Below, in pieces: positions 30,061-41,071 of a DNA stretch of 64,000 nucleotides (the stretch's first letter is position 1; every line of letters begins with the position of its first letter). The stretch spans positions 1 through 64,000 of the forward strand of contig DVHN01000045.1 of NCBI GenBank assembly GCA_018712075.1, read 5' to 3'. This DNA is from Candidatus Fimimorpha faecalis. GTDB lineage: Bacteria; Bacillota; Clostridia; Lachnospirales; Lachnospiraceae. The notes below the pieces were generated by a model that saw only the letters and a list, made by a program, of their open reading frames with translations, did not search any database and had not been told where the DNA came from. Made by a program: the position numbers and the translations under genes.

Positions 30061-30234
30061 TTATTTGCCTGCAAGCCGTCTTGACTTAGAGATGAGCGAC
30101 TTACATCTTTGTGCAGCTTCGTATTGTTTTCGAAACGTATCCATCGGAGCTACAGCAGAAACTTTTTTATCACTCATCAATTCCTTACTCATATACTTCA
30201 TTGAGTTTAAAATAGTTGTTAAATCTTGTTTCAT
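30061..30234 (-). CDS. small protein, 57 aa (below the ORF-track threshold)
   Basis: Minus-strand ORF MKQDLTTILNSMKYMSKELMSDKKVSAVAPMDTFRKQYEAAQRCKSLISKSRRLAGK*; RBS AGAAGGG; upstream TTGACA-17-CATAAT; downstream hairpin ACTAG...CTAGTTTTTTTT. Confidence 0.7.
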   Translation of the reverse strand: MKQDLTTILNSMKYMSKELMSDKKVSAVAPMDTFRKQYEAAQRCKSLISKSRRLAGK

Positions 30235-30283
30235 TATATTACCCTTCTTTCAAGTGATATTGAAATGCTGTGTTCTTTTTGGT

Positions 30284-30321
30284 TACACCCATATTATGCA
30301 CGATAGGGGTGTATTTGTCAA
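30284..30321 (-). promoter_or_regulatory. promoter of the 57-aa ORF with an overlapping dyad
   Basis: Minus-strand TTGACA (30321-30316), 17 bp, CATAAT (30298-30293); TACACCC (30284-30290) / GGGTGTA (30307-30313) bracket the -10. Confidence 0.6.
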
Positions 30322-30559
30322 TACTCAGAAAAAAACGTCAAAATCATTGAAAAAACACAAAAATTATGGCAATGTATACAAGAGTACAATCCTAAATAAA
30401 ATAAAATTTAGAAACTCAATGAAAAATCCGAACGTATGAATGGAAAAAAAGGATTTTTTGAAAAAAACCTTTCCAAAAAACAAAATAAAATTTGTTAATA
30501 ATGGATGAGAAGTTTTGGAAAAAATTATTGGAAAGATGATGATATTTATGAAAACGATT

Positions 30560-30943
30560 TCATTTTATCATACGTTCGAACAATAGTCCCGCTCCAAACC
30601 AAAATGGAGCATAGTCTAAACGGATAAGACCTCCAATATTAAGAGGAGTGCCGCTGTAATCCCATGGACAAATGCCCTTCTTTTTTAAAAGGCTGCCACT
30701 AATGTATTCCGTTAAAAAAATACAGCAAGTATAGATACCTCCTCGAAATAAAATATTACGGTTTTTAGTTAGGCGATAAATGGGACGGAGGAATGCAGCA
30801 GCTCCATAAATTGGAAACATTAAGATTGAGGTTTGACTCATAAGACGAAAATCTTTTTGAATCAAAGAATGAATGCCAGTGAATAATACTTCTAAACACC
30901 AGCCCGTAATCCCACATTTAATAAAATTATTTTTCATATGCAT
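30560..30943 (-). CDS. membrane protein, putative ABC transporter permease (CmpB-like) family
   Basis: Several TM segments; GWCLEVLFTGI, FPIYGAAAFL, EYISGSLLKKKGICPWDYSG. Confidence 0.65.
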   Translation of the reverse strand: MHMKNNFIKCGITGWCLEVLFTGIHSLIQKDFRLMSQTSILMFPIYGAAAFLRPIYRLTKNRNILFRGGIYTCCIFLTEYISGSLLKKKGICPWDYSGTPLNIGGLIRLDYAPFWFGAGLLFERMIK

Positions 30944-31144
30944 AGTATTTGCCGATATGAAAAACTTATACAATGTTTTTTTCTTTTTTCCTATGTATTG
31001 AATAGTTTTTGGATTTGTACTATACTGAAAACCGATAATAAATAGAAACGAAAGTTAACACAGTAGTCTTAGGTAAGCATTACTGGTGATTCGTTTCCTG
31101 TAAAGATTCATTCTATTGAGATAAATAGAATGTAGGAGGTAAGC

Positions 31145-32443
31145 ATGGATTATAGAGAAGCGAGAGAATATATAGGTAGTCTAGAAGGACGGGGGATGGT
31201 GTTTGGATTAGATACAATGCACACATTAATGCAGGCACTCGGTAATCCGCAAGATCAGTTAAAATTTATTCATATAGCAGGAACAAATGGGAAGGGCTCT
31301 GTGTTAGCATATCTTTCTACTATATTAAAGAAAGCTGGATATCGAACAGGAACTTATTGCTCCCCTGCCCTATTTTCTTATGAAGAAAAAATACAAGTAA
31401 ATGGAAATATGATTTCCAAGCAGATGGTTGCAGAAGGGTTAACAGAAATTCGAAATGCGATAGAAGAACTTCAGATAAGTCCTACCGTATTTGAAGTCGA
31501 AACGGCGCTTGCGTTTTGGTTTTTTCAGAGAGAAGCTTGTGAGATAGTTGTATTGGAAACGGGATTGGGAGGAGACTTGGATGCTACGAATATCGTTACA
31601 ACTACAATCTGTTCAGTCATTACTTCCATTAGTTTCGACCATAAAAATATACTTGGCAATACATTAAAGGAAATTGCATCACATAAAGCAGGAATTATAA
31701 AAGAAAATATACCTGTAGTTATGCTGAAGCAGTCAGAAGAAGCGGAAGCAGTGATTCAAGAGAAATGTAATCAAATGCATAGTAAGTTAGTGAAAGCGGA
31801 TGGAAACGATGCCAGAATTATATTGGCAACCGTACGCAGTCAAGTTATCTTTTATAAGAAATATGAAAAATTGTTGACACATTTGCTCGGTGTATTTCAG
31901 GCAGACAATATTGCAGTTGTAATTGAAACAATTGAAGTACTGCGAGAGTTAGGATATTTTATTAGTGATGAGCAGCTTAGAAGTGGAATTACTAACACAA
32001 GATGGAGAGGACGAATGGAACGGGTGAGCAGTTGTCCGCTTGTTTTTGTAGATGGAGCTCATAATCCAGATGGGGCTTATAAATTAAAAAAATCACTGGA
32101 ACAATATTTTGCAGGAGATAAGTATCATTTGGTTATAGGAGTACTTGCAGATAAAGATTATCCAGCGATGTTGGAAATTCTTTTGCCGAAAGCAAAGGAT
32201 GTAATTACGATTACTCCGCAGGGGAAACGAGCACTTCCAGCCCAAACATTAAAGGAAGCCGTTAAGCGTATGATGCCATTTATAAATGTCAAAGCGGCAT
32301 CTAGTTTAAAAGAAGCCTGGAATATGGCAGTGAAAAAAGAGGGAGAGATTACCGTAATTTGCGGTTCGTTATCCTTTTTGGGAGAATTAGATTGTTGTAT
32401 AAAAGAGTGGAAATTAGAAAGAAAGATGTCTTCCAATTCTTAA
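31145..32443 (+). CDS. folC: folylpolyglutamate/dihydrofolate synthase
   Basis: FIHIAGTNGKGSVLAYLSTILKKAGYRTGTYCSP, ETGLGGDLDATNIV, FVDGAHNPDG. Confidence 0.93.
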   Translation: MDYREAREYIGSLEGRGMVFGLDTMHTLMQALGNPQDQLKFIHIAGTNGKGSVLAYLSTILKKAGYRTGTYCSPALFSYEEKIQVNGNMISKQMVAEGLTEIRNAIEELQISPTVFEVETALAFWFFQREACEIVVLETGLGGDLDATNIVTTTICSVITSISFDHKNILGNTLKEIASHKAGIIKENIPVVMLKQSEEAEAVIQEKCNQMHSKLVKADGNDARIILATVRSQVIFYKKYEKLLTHLLGVFQADNIAVVIETIEVLRELGYFISDEQLRSGITNTRWRGRMERVSSCPLVFVDGAHNPDGAYKLKKSLEQYFAGDKYHLVIGVLADKDYPAMLEILLPKAKDVITITPQGKRALPAQTLKEAVKRMMPFINVKAASSLKEAWNMAVKKEGEITVICGSLSFLGELDCCIKEWKLERKMSSNS

Positions 32444-32499
32444 ATGATTAATAGAAAGAACATCGGGAGAAAAAATAAAAGATAGGGAGAAAAATAGAA

Positions 32500-33054
32500 A
32501 TGGATAGAGAGAAAATAGAACAAGGAGTCCGACTATTATTAGAAGGAATTGGAGAAGATATTCATCGAGAAGGACTTTTGGAAACTCCTTCTCGAGTAGC
32601 TCGAATGTTTGAGGAAATCTATGGTGGATTATTTATGGATCCAGCACAGCATTTAAATAAGACATTTGCTGCTTCAAATAATGAAATGGTATTGGAAAAG
32701 GATATTGCCTTTTATTCCACTTGTGAACATCATTTACTCCCATTTTATGGAAAGGCTCATATCGCCTATATTCCAGATGGGAAAGTGGTAGGATTGAGTA
32801 AATTAGCTCGTACCGTAGAAATATTTGCAAGGCGTCCTCAGATTCAAGAACAGTTAACTGCTCAAATTGCAGATGCATTACAGCAGTATTTGAAACCGAA
32901 GGGAGTTATGGTTGTAATTGAGGCGGAGCATATGTGTATGACAATGCGAGGAGTGAAAAAGCCAGGTAGCAAAACAGTAAGCTATGTATGCAGAGGATGT
33001 TTTGAACAGGAAGAATCCAAAGTGAATCGTGTATTTCAAATGATAAAGGACTAA
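32500..33054 (+). CDS. folE: GTP cyclohydrolase I
   Basis: [62 protein letters not shown]. Confidence 0.96.
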   Translation: MDREKIEQGVRLLLEGIGEDIHREGLLETPSRVARMFEEIYGGLFMDPAQHLNKTFAASNNEMVLEKDIAFYSTCEHHLLPFYGKAHIAYIPDGKVVGLSKLARTVEIFARRPQIQEQLTAQIADALQQYLKPKGVMVVIEAEHMCMTMRGVKKPGSKTVSYVCRGCFEQEESKVNRVFQMIKD

Positions 33055-33068
33055 AATGGAGGAGACTT

Positions 33069-33875
33069 ATGAAAATTGGAAACAAAAGTTTCGATATAAA
33101 CAACCACACCTATATTATGGGAATTTTAAATATAACCCCAGACTCTTTTTCGGATGGAGGCTGTTGGAATCAAATGGATCAGGCGCTCTATCATGCAGAA
33201 GAAATGCTACAGCAGGGAGCTGCGATTTTAGACATTGGAGGAGAATCCACAAGACCAGGTCATGTTCAAGTGAGTGATCAAGAAGAAATCGAACGTGTGG
33301 TACCAGTCATTCGTGAAATAAAAAAACGATTGGATATCCCTATTTCGATTGATACGTACAAATCAGGTGTGGCATCTGCTGCAATCGAAGCTGGAGCGGA
33401 TATGGTCAATGATATATGGGGATTAAAATATGATTCTAATATGGCAGAGGTAATTGCAAAAGCAAATGTTTCTTGTTGTCTCATGCATAATCGAATTGAG
33501 GCGAATTATCAAAATTTTTTAGAAGAAGTTTGTATTGATTTAAAAGAGAGTGTTTCGATTGCAAAGCGGGCAGGTATTGCCGATGATAAAATTGTTTTAG
33601 ATCCAGGAATCGGATTTGGAAAGACGCTGGAACAGAATTTAACATTAACGAATCATATGGAGTCACTTTCCACACTTGGATATCCACTTTTGCTTGGTAC
33701 AAGTCGAAAGTCTATGATTGGATTAACATTGAATCTTCCTCCACAGGAGAGGGAAGAAGGAACAATTGTTACAACGGTTCTGGCAGTTATGAAAGGTTAT
33801 GCCTTTGTTCGAGTGCATAATGTGGAAGCAAATCGACGTGCTATTGAGATGACAGAAGCAATTCTGCATTCTTAG
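33069..33875 (+). CDS. folP: dihydropteroate synthase
   Basis: MGILNITPDSFSDGG, DIGGESTRPG, PISIDTYKSGVA, LDPGIGFGKTLEQN. Confidence 0.96.
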   Translation: MKIGNKSFDINNHTYIMGILNITPDSFSDGGCWNQMDQALYHAEEMLQQGAAILDIGGESTRPGHVQVSDQEEIERVVPVIREIKKRLDIPISIDTYKSGVASAAIEAGADMVNDIWGLKYDSNMAEVIAKANVSCCLMHNRIEANYQNFLEEVCIDLKESVSIAKRAGIADDKIVLDPGIGFGKTLEQNLTLTNHMESLSTLGYPLLLGTSRKSMIGLTLNLPPQEREEGTIVTTVLAVMKGYAFVRVHNVEANRRAIEMTEAILHS

Positions 33876-33949
33876 TGGAATGCAGACATCCTGTGTTTCG
33901 AAACAAACAGCGGATGATAAGACAGAAGATAGAAAGGTTTGATGAAAAT

Positions 33950-34771
33950 ATGGATAAGATTAAAATTGTAGATCTGGAAGTATTTGCAAATCATGGAGTA
34001 TTTGAGGAAGAACAGAAATTAGGACAGAAATTTCTTGTGGATGCAGTACTATATACAAGTACAAGAGTTGCAGGAAAGAAGGATAATCTGGAAGAGTCCA
34101 TTAATTATGGAGATATCGCTGCACGTATTACCAAGTTTTTACAGGAAAATACGTTTCAACTAATCGAGGCAGCTGCAGAAAAGCTGGCAGAAGATTTGCT
34201 GCTGTATACAAAAGGATTGGAGCAGCTTACATTGGAAATAAAAAAACCTTGGGCGCCTGTGGGACTTCCTCTTAAAACCGTGTCGGTAGAGATTACAAGG
34301 GGATGGCATGAAGCTTATATTGCATTTGGCTCCAATATGGGGGACAAAATGGGGTATATTCAGCAGGCGATTGATCGAATTCGGATGCATCCTCATATTT
34401 GTGTGGAGAAAGTCTCTTCTATTATAGAGACACAACCTTATGGGGGAGTGGAACAAGATGTTTTTTTAAATGGATGTTTGAAAATAAAAACAATATTGGA
34501 GCCGTTGGAGCTATTGGATTTTATGCAGCAGTTGGAGCGAGAAGCGCATAGAGAACGAGTCGTTCATTGGGGACCTAGAACCTTAGATTTAGATGTATTA
34601 TTTTATGATAAACAAGTTATAGAAAGTGAACGCTTGAATTTACCGCATCCAGAGATACCAAAAAGGACGTTTGTATTAAAACCAATGGTGGAAATTGCAC
34701 CTTATTATCGGCATCCAGTTACAGGACAGACGATGAAGGAATTATTGGATTTGTTAGAAGGAATTCACTAA
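33950..34771 (+). CDS. folK: bifunctional dihydroneopterin aldolase / HPPK (FolB-FolK fusion)
   Basis: N-terminal FolB (LEVFANHGVFEEEQKLGQKFLVD) fused to HPPK (AYIAFGSNMGDKMGYIQQAI, WGPRTLDLDVLFYD). ATG at 33950. Confidence 0.92.
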   Translation: MDKIKIVDLEVFANHGVFEEEQKLGQKFLVDAVLYTSTRVAGKKDNLEESINYGDIAARITKFLQENTFQLIEAAAEKLAEDLLLYTKGLEQLTLEIKKPWAPVGLPLKTVSVEITRGWHEAYIAFGSNMGDKMGYIQQAIDRIRMHPHICVEKVSSIIETQPYGGVEQDVFLNGCLKIKTILEPLELLDFMQQLEREAHRERVVHWGPRTLDLDVLFYDKQVIESERLNLPHPEIPKRTFVLKPMVEIAPYYRHPVTGQTMKELLDLLEGIH

Positions 34772-34789
34772 AAATCTTAGGAGGAAGCT

Positions 34790-35920
34790 ATGCTGGATTT
34801 AGAAGTAATTAGAGGACAATTAGATGAAATTGACAATGAAATTGTAACATTGTTTGAAAAACGAATGCAGCTTTGTAAAGATGTAGCTAAGTTTAAAATT
34901 GAAACAGGAAAACAGGTATTAGACCGCAAACGAGAACAGAGTAAACTAAAGGTGTTAAAAGATCAAGTGCATGGCGACTTAAACCGCAGTGGTGTGGAAG
35001 ACGTGTTTAAACAAATTATGGCAGTAAGTCGTAAATTGCAGTATCAGATACTGGCAGAGCATAATATGTTAGATGCAATTCATTTTCAAGAAATTGATCA
35101 AATAAAAAAGACCGATGTTACGGTGGTGTATCAGGGGGTTTCTGGAGCTTATAGTCAAAGTGCGATGTTTCAATATTTTGGAAAGCAAATAAAACATTAT
35201 TCGGTACATACATGGGATGATGCAATGAAGGCAGTCTCGAATGGAAAAGCAGATTATGCAGTATTGCCAATTGAGAATTCCAGTGCGGGAATGGTTGTAG
35301 ATGTCTGTGATTTATTAATAAAATATGATAATATAATTGTAGATGAATGCTATCTGAAAGTAGAACATGCATTGATGGGATTACAAAATGCTTCTATGGA
35401 ACAGATTCAAACCGTATATTCTCATCCACAGGGTTTTATGCAATGTGCAGATTACTTGGAAGCGCATAAAGAATGGGAAACGATTAGTTTGAACAATACT
35501 GCGTTAAGTGCTCAGACAGTATTGGAACAAAATGATCCATCCAAAGCCGCAATTGCCAGTGAATTGGCAGCCGAGTTATACGGATTAAAAGTATTAGAGC
35601 ATGGAGTTAATGATGAGAAAGATAATACAACTCGTTTTTTAATTGTTGCTCCAAAAAAGATTTACCGCAAGGATGCCAAAAAGCTGAGTATTTGTTTAGA
35701 AATTGCTCATGAAAGTGGATCTTTGTATCAAACATTATCCCATATTATTTATAATGATTTAAATATGACAAAGATAGAATCCCGTCCAATTCCAGATAAA
35801 GCATGGGAATATCGTTTCTTTATTGATATGGAGGGTAACTTAAGTGATTCTAGCGTCCAAAATGCATTAAGAGGAATGAAAGAAGAAGTGATGAGCTTGA
35901 AAATACTTGGAAATTACTAA
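34790..35920 (+). CDS. pheA: P-protein: chorismate mutase / prephenate dehydratase
   Basis: N-terminal CM (LEVIRGQLDEIDNEIVTLFEKRMQLCKDVAKFK) plus PDT (VYQGVSGAYSQSAMFQYF, NTTRFLIV, ACT-like ESRPIPDKAWEYRFFIDMEG). Confidence 0.93.
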   Translation: MLDLEVIRGQLDEIDNEIVTLFEKRMQLCKDVAKFKIETGKQVLDRKREQSKLKVLKDQVHGDLNRSGVEDVFKQIMAVSRKLQYQILAEHNMLDAIHFQEIDQIKKTDVTVVYQGVSGAYSQSAMFQYFGKQIKHYSVHTWDDAMKAVSNGKADYAVLPIENSSAGMVVDVCDLLIKYDNIIVDECYLKVEHALMGLQNASMEQIQTVYSHPQGFMQCADYLEAHKEWETISLNNTALSAQTVLEQNDPSKAAIASELAAELYGLKVLEHGVNDEKDNTTRFLIVAPKKIYRKDAKKLSICLEIAHESGSLYQTLSHIIYNDLNMTKIESRPIPDKAWEYRFFIDMEGNLSDSSVQNALRGMKEEVMSLKILGNY

Positions 35921-35934
35921 GAGAGGAATAATAT

Positions 35935-37230
35935 ATGAATACAACAGATTTAATTTTATATAAAAACGCACCACATGAAAACTTTTTCGGGTATATGACA
36001 TGGGTAATGGAACATTACGAAGATGATTCTTATAATAAGGAAGATGTAAAGACAGCATATTTTGAATGTGTGAATGAACTGATTGAATTATCTGCTCATT
36101 ACGGACTAGAGGGGAATTTATGGCATGCTTATTTAGCGTTTGTCATTGCAAATGACGAAAATGCTTTTTCCATTGCGTGTGAGAAGACTGGAAAAGTGAA
36201 TGGAAGCATATGGGAATTGGCAAAAATGGATTTTGTAGTATTTCGGGAATTGTTTTCCTTTGATTTAGAGCAGTTAGATCGGGGATTTGGAACAAAGTTA
36301 GGCTGCATATTAAAGAATTATAAGAATACAAATCAAAATGGAAATGTATTTAATCGTAGGATTCGTGATCGCATCTGTGAATTGGCTTGTCATTTGGCGG
36401 ATATACAAGATGAGGAAAGTTTTGCTTGCTGTGTTGCAGAGTTTTATAAGGAATTTGGAGTAGGAAGTTTAGGACTTCATAAAGCATTTCGAATTAAGCA
36501 TAATGAACAAAACGAAGTAGTGATTGAGCCGATCACATGTACGGAGCATCGAACGTTGAGTGATTTGGTTGGATACGAAAGACAAAAGAAAAAACTCATT
36601 GATAATACAAAGAATTTTATTGATGGAAAACCTGCGAATAATGTACTATTATTTGGAGACAGCGGAACGGGAAAATCTTCCAGTATTAAAGCAATTTTAA
36701 ATGAGTACTATCCAGAAGGACTGCGTATGATTGAAGTGTATAAGCACCAGTTCCGTGACTTATCTTCCATTATTGCACAGATTAAAGATAGAAACTATAA
36801 ATTTATTATTTATATGGATGATCTGTCATTTGAGGAATTTGAGATTGAATATAAATATTTAAAGGCAGTTATCGAAGGCGGATTGGAACGAAGACCAGAT
36901 AATGTACTAATTTATGCAACTTCTAACCGCAGACATCTAATCAAAGAAAGTTTTGATGATACAAAAGATTATAATCCAGAACTCCACTCTTCGGATACTG
37001 TACAAGAAAAACTTTCGCTTGTTGCTCGATTTGGTGTTACCATTTATTTTGGATCGCCAAATAAAAAAGAGTTTCAGGGAATTGTACGTTATTTGGCAAA
37101 ACAGGCAGACATTCATATGGATGAGGAAACTCTATTGGCAGAAGCAAATAAATGGGAATTGAGCCATGGAGGATTATCTGGAAGGACGGCGCAGCAATTT
37201 ATTGATTATATGAAAGGACAAGAAGAATAA
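35935..37230 (+). CDS. DUF815-family AAA+ ATPase
   Basis: LVGYERQKKKLIDNTKNFIDGKPANNVLLFGDSGTGKSSSIKAI, FIIYMDDLSFEEFE, IYATSNRRHL. Confidence 0.88.
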   Translation: MNTTDLILYKNAPHENFFGYMTWVMEHYEDDSYNKEDVKTAYFECVNELIELSAHYGLEGNLWHAYLAFVIANDENAFSIACEKTGKVNGSIWELAKMDFVVFRELFSFDLEQLDRGFGTKLGCILKNYKNTNQNGNVFNRRIRDRICELACHLADIQDEESFACCVAEFYKEFGVGSLGLHKAFRIKHNEQNEVVIEPITCTEHRTLSDLVGYERQKKKLIDNTKNFIDGKPANNVLLFGDSGTGKSSSIKAILNEYYPEGLRMIEVYKHQFRDLSSIIAQIKDRNYKFIIYMDDLSFEEFEIEYKYLKAVIEGGLERRPDNVLIYATSNRRHLIKESFDDTKDYNPELHSSDTVQEKLSLVARFGVTIYFGSPNKKEFQGIVRYLAKQADIHMDEETLLAEANKWELSHGGLSGRTAQQFIDYMKGQEE

Positions 37231-37374
37231 AATTGTGATAAGAGCCTGAAATTTTTTGGGAAATTTACAAAGAATTAACGTATAACCAATAACTTAATCT
37301 AACAATTATAAGGAAAACATGGTATAATAAAAACTGTGATAAAATTATCTAATTTAAGAAAGGATTGTGAGGAT

Positions 37375-38907
37375 ATGGCAGTGACAAGAATGGCAGTCAT
37401 AGATATTGGTTCTCACGAATTAGATCTGGAAATCTTTGATGTATCACCAGCAAAAGGGATCGTTCAAGTAGATCGAGTTCGTCATGCGGTAGCTCTTGGG
37501 CAAGATACCTATCGTTTGAAACGAATCAGTTATCAAGTCCTGGATGAGATTTGCAAAGTGCTAAAACGCTTTGTAGAAATTATGGAAGGATATCATGTAA
37601 ATGAATATCGAGTTGTTGGAACAAGTGCATTGCGTGAAGCAGAAAATAATAGTGTTGTACTTGATCAGATACGACTTCGCACTGGAATTCGTGTACAGGT
37701 ATTAAGTAATTCAGAACAACGTTATATTTGTTATAAGGCAGTAGCTGCGAGGAAGCATAACTTTAATCGTTTAATTCAGAAAGGCGCAGCGTTTGTAGAT
37801 ATTGGTTCGGGAAGTATGCAAGTTTCATTGTTTGATAAAAAGTCACTAGTTACGACTCAAAACTTCAAACTTGGAGCAATGAGAATTCGAGAAATGTTAT
37901 CGAAGGTTGGAGATGACAGAACAATTTCCAAGTTAGTAGGTGAGCTGATTGATAACGATATGGAAACATTTAAAAAGATGTTTTTAAAAGACAGAGAAAC
38001 GAAAAATGTAATTTGCATTGGGAATGTATTAGTTTATTTTCTGAGAAAATTAAATGAAAATTCACCAGAATGGATGACAGTACAAGAATTCAATGAGGTC
38101 TATGATTATGTTGTATCAGGCTCTGCCCGTACAATGGCAGATCGGTTAAATATTCCAGTCGCATCGGCATCGCTTGTACTTCCAACGATGATGCTTTGTA
38201 AAAAAGTAATTGACTTTACAAATGCAGAAATGGTGTGGATACCAGATATTAATATTTGTGATGGAGTAATTGCAGATCTGGCAGATCAGAAGAAATTAAT
38301 TCATTTGGAACATGATTTCTCTTCCGATATTATAATGGCAGCAGTAAATATTAGTAAACGTTATATGGGAAGCAAGAGTCATGGATTATTAATGCAAAAT
38401 AATGCGACCAAAATTTTTGATAGCATGAAACAGTATCATGGAATGGGAAAAAGGGAACGGTTATTGCTTCAGATTTCAGCAGTGCTGCATGATTGCGGAA
38501 AGTACATTAGTATGAGCGCACCAGGAAACTGTGCCTATGATATTATTATGTCTACGGAGATAATTGGATTATCCCATACAGAACGAGAAATGGTAGCGAA
38601 TATTGTGCGCTATAATACGGTAGCCTTTCCGCCTTATGATAGATTTGATGGGAAGATGTCAGAAGCACAGTATATGACGGTAATGAAATTAACAGCGATT
38701 CTTCGCATTGCGAATGCAATGGATCGCAGTCATAAACAGAAGTTTAAGAATATTAAAACATCAGTAAAAAATCAGTTGTTGACAATTACAACGGAGTCAA
38801 TCGAAGATATTTCACTGGAGCGAGTACTATTTAAAGAAAAAGCAGACTTTTTTGAAGAAGTATTTGGTATTCGTCCTGTATTAAAGCAAAAGAAGGGGGT
38901 CTGCTAA
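37375..38907 (+). CDS. Ppx/GppA exopolyphosphatase family protein with C-terminal HD-like domain
   Basis: AVIDIGSHELDLEIFDV, VGTSALREAENN, FVDIGSGSMQVSLF, then VLHDCGKYISM. Confidence 0.88.
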   Translation: MAVTRMAVIDIGSHELDLEIFDVSPAKGIVQVDRVRHAVALGQDTYRLKRISYQVLDEICKVLKRFVEIMEGYHVNEYRVVGTSALREAENNSVVLDQIRLRTGIRVQVLSNSEQRYICYKAVAARKHNFNRLIQKGAAFVDIGSGSMQVSLFDKKSLVTTQNFKLGAMRIREMLSKVGDDRTISKLVGELIDNDMETFKKMFLKDRETKNVICIGNVLVYFLRKLNENSPEWMTVQEFNEVYDYVVSGSARTMADRLNIPVASASLVLPTMMLCKKVIDFTNAEMVWIPDINICDGVIADLADQKKLIHLEHDFSSDIIMAAVNISKRYMGSKSHGLLMQNNATKIFDSMKQYHGMGKRERLLLQISAVLHDCGKYISMSAPGNCAYDIIMSTEIIGLSHTEREMVANIVRYNTVAFPPYDRFDGKMSEAQYMTVMKLTAILRIANAMDRSHKQKFKNIKTSVKNQLLTITTESIEDISLERVLFKEKADFFEEVFGIRPVLKQKKGVC

Positions 38908-41028
38908 ATGGATGCTGAATTATTAAAACCAGAACATTATCGCAATCGAGAACTAAGTTGGATTCAATTTAATTATCGTGTATTGGAAGAAGCGAGAGAT
39001 AAGACATTGCCATTATTTGAACGGCTTAAATTTTTAAGTATTACTGCTTCTAATTTGGATGAGTTTTTCATGGTACGTGTTGCATCGTTAAAGGATATGG
39101 TTCATGCCAAGTATAAGAAACCAGATATTGCTGGATTAAAACCAGAGGAACAATTGGAAAAAATATCAAAAGAACTGCATGAATTTGTAGAATTACAATA
39201 TTCCACTTATAACCGCAGCTTGTTGCCGTTATTGGAACAGGAAGATGTAACGATTATTACATCACATAAAAAGTTAAATAAAGAACAAAAGAAGTTTGTA
39301 GACGATTATTTTATGAAAAATGTCTATCCTGTTCTAACACCAATGGCAGTGGATTCTTCCCGCCCATTTCCATTAATTCGGAATAAAACGTTAAATATTG
39401 CGTCATTGATCCGTAAAAAAGGAGAAGCAGATGCTGAATTAGATTTTGCTACAGTACAAGTTCCGTCGGTACTTCCACGTATTGTAAAAGTTCCATCTGA
39501 AAATGGAATTACAATTATATTATTGGAACAGATTATTGAGCGGAATATCCATAAGCTTTATTTAAACTATGATGTTGTATGTGCTCACCCATATCGAATT
39601 GAACGAAATGCAGACTTAAGTATAGATGAAGAAGAAGCCGCAGATTTACTGAAAGAAATTCAAAAGCAATTAAAGAAACGACAATGGGGAGAAGTAATTA
39701 AACTGGAAGTAGATGATAAAATCAATAAAGATTTACTTCGTATTCTGAAAAAGGAATTAAATACAAAGGAAGAAGATATTTATTATATCGGCGGTCCATT
39801 GGATCTTACATTTTTAATGAAGGTATATGGATTGGATGGTTATGATCATCTAAAAACTCCAAAATATATTCCAAAAAAGGTTCCTCAGATTAATCCAGAG
39901 TTATCTATTTTTGAAAATATAAGAAAAGGTGATATTTTACTTCATCATCCATATCAAACGTTTGATCCTGTTGTAGATTTTATTCGTCAGGCTTCCGTTG
40001 ATCCGCAAGTTTTAGCGATTAAGCAGACGTTATACCGTGTGAGTGGAAATTCACCAATTATTGCAGCGTTAGCACGGGCAGCAGAAAATGGAAAACAAGT
40101 AACGGTATTGGTTGAATTGAAAGCTCGTTTTGATGAAGAAAATAACATTATATGGGCAAAAATGTTGGAAAAAGCAGGCTGCCATGTTATTTACGGTCTG
40201 CTTGGATTAAAGACGCATAGTAAAATTACGCTTGTGGTGAGAGACGAAGAAGAAGGTATTCGGCGTTATGTGCATCTTGGAACAGGTAATTACAACGATG
40301 CGACGGCTAAACTGTATACTGACTGTGGACTGCTTACCTGCAACCCAGCCATTGGAGAAGATGCAACAGCTGTATTTAATATGTTATCAGGATATTCCGA
40401 ACCACTCGGATGGAACCGTCTGTCTGTAGCTCCGCTTTGGCTGCGCCATCGCTTTATTCGTTTGATTCATAGAGAAATGCAATATGCACAGGAAGGAAAA
40501 GAGGCACATATTGTAGCGAAAATGAATTCCTTATGTGATAAAGAGATTATTGCTACGCTGTATGAAGCAAGCAGAGCGGGTGTTAAGATTGAATTGATTA
40601 TTCGAGGAATTTGCTGTTTGAAGGTTGGCATTCCTGGAATCAGTGAAAATATTTCCGTACGTTCCATCGTAGGTAATTTCCTGGAACATAGCCGTATTTT
40701 CTATTTCCACAATGGAGGAGCAGAAGAAGTTTATATGGGAAGTGCAGATTGGATGCCTCGTAATCTAGACAAACGAGTGGAAATCCTATTCCCAGTAGAA
40801 GATCCAAATTTAAAAGAAGCGGTAAAACATATTTTGCGAGTAGAATTGGACGATACGGTAAAAGCACGTATTTTGCAGGCAGACGGGCATTATGAACGAG
40901 TAGACCGTCGTGGCAAACCATATATTAATTCTCAAGAAGTATTTTGCGAAGAAGCGGCAGCAGCAGAAAAACAGGAAAAAGAAACGATTGGTCGAATCTT
41001 TATTCCAATGGAGCGTCCAGAAGAATAA
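38908..41028 (+). CDS. ppk1: polyphosphate kinase 1
   Basis: RNRELSWIQFNYRVLEEARD, LHHPYQTFDPVVDFIRQA, KQTLYRVSGNSPI, HLGTGNYNDATAKLYTD. Confidence 0.96.
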   Translation: MDAELLKPEHYRNRELSWIQFNYRVLEEARDKTLPLFERLKFLSITASNLDEFFMVRVASLKDMVHAKYKKPDIAGLKPEEQLEKISKELHEFVELQYSTYNRSLLPLLEQEDVTIITSHKKLNKEQKKFVDDYFMKNVYPVLTPMAVDSSRPFPLIRNKTLNIASLIRKKGEADAELDFATVQVPSVLPRIVKVPSENGITIILLEQIIERNIHKLYLNYDVVCAHPYRIERNADLSIDEEEAADLLKEIQKQLKKRQWGEVIKLEVDDKINKDLLRILKKELNTKEEDIYYIGGPLDLTFLMKVYGLDGYDHLKTPKYIPKKVPQINPELSIFENIRKGDILLHHPYQTFDPVVDFIRQASVDPQVLAIKQTLYRVSGNSPIIAALARAAENGKQVTVLVELKARFDEENNIIWAKMLEKAGCHVIYGLLGLKTHSKITLVVRDEEEGIRRYVHLGTGNYNDATAKLYTDCGLLTCNPAIGEDATAVFNMLSGYSEPLGWNRLSVAPLWLRHRFIRLIHREMQYAQEGKEAHIVAKMNSLCDKEIIATLYEASRAGVKIELIIRGICCLKVGIPGISENISVRSIVGNFLEHSRIFYFHNGGAEEVYMGSADWMPRNLDKRVEILFPVEDPNLKEAVKHILRVELDDTVKARILQADGHYERVDRRGKPYINSQEVFCEEAAAAEKQEKETIGRIFIPMERPEE

Positions 41029-41071
41029 AATAAGGTTTTGTTTTTCTCTTTGTATAGTGTAATAAAAATAG

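Noticed and set aside
30044-30439. Plus-strand 131-aa ORF
   Set aside because: No RBS or family signal; it overlaps a better-supported minus-strand 57-aa gene and its promoter.
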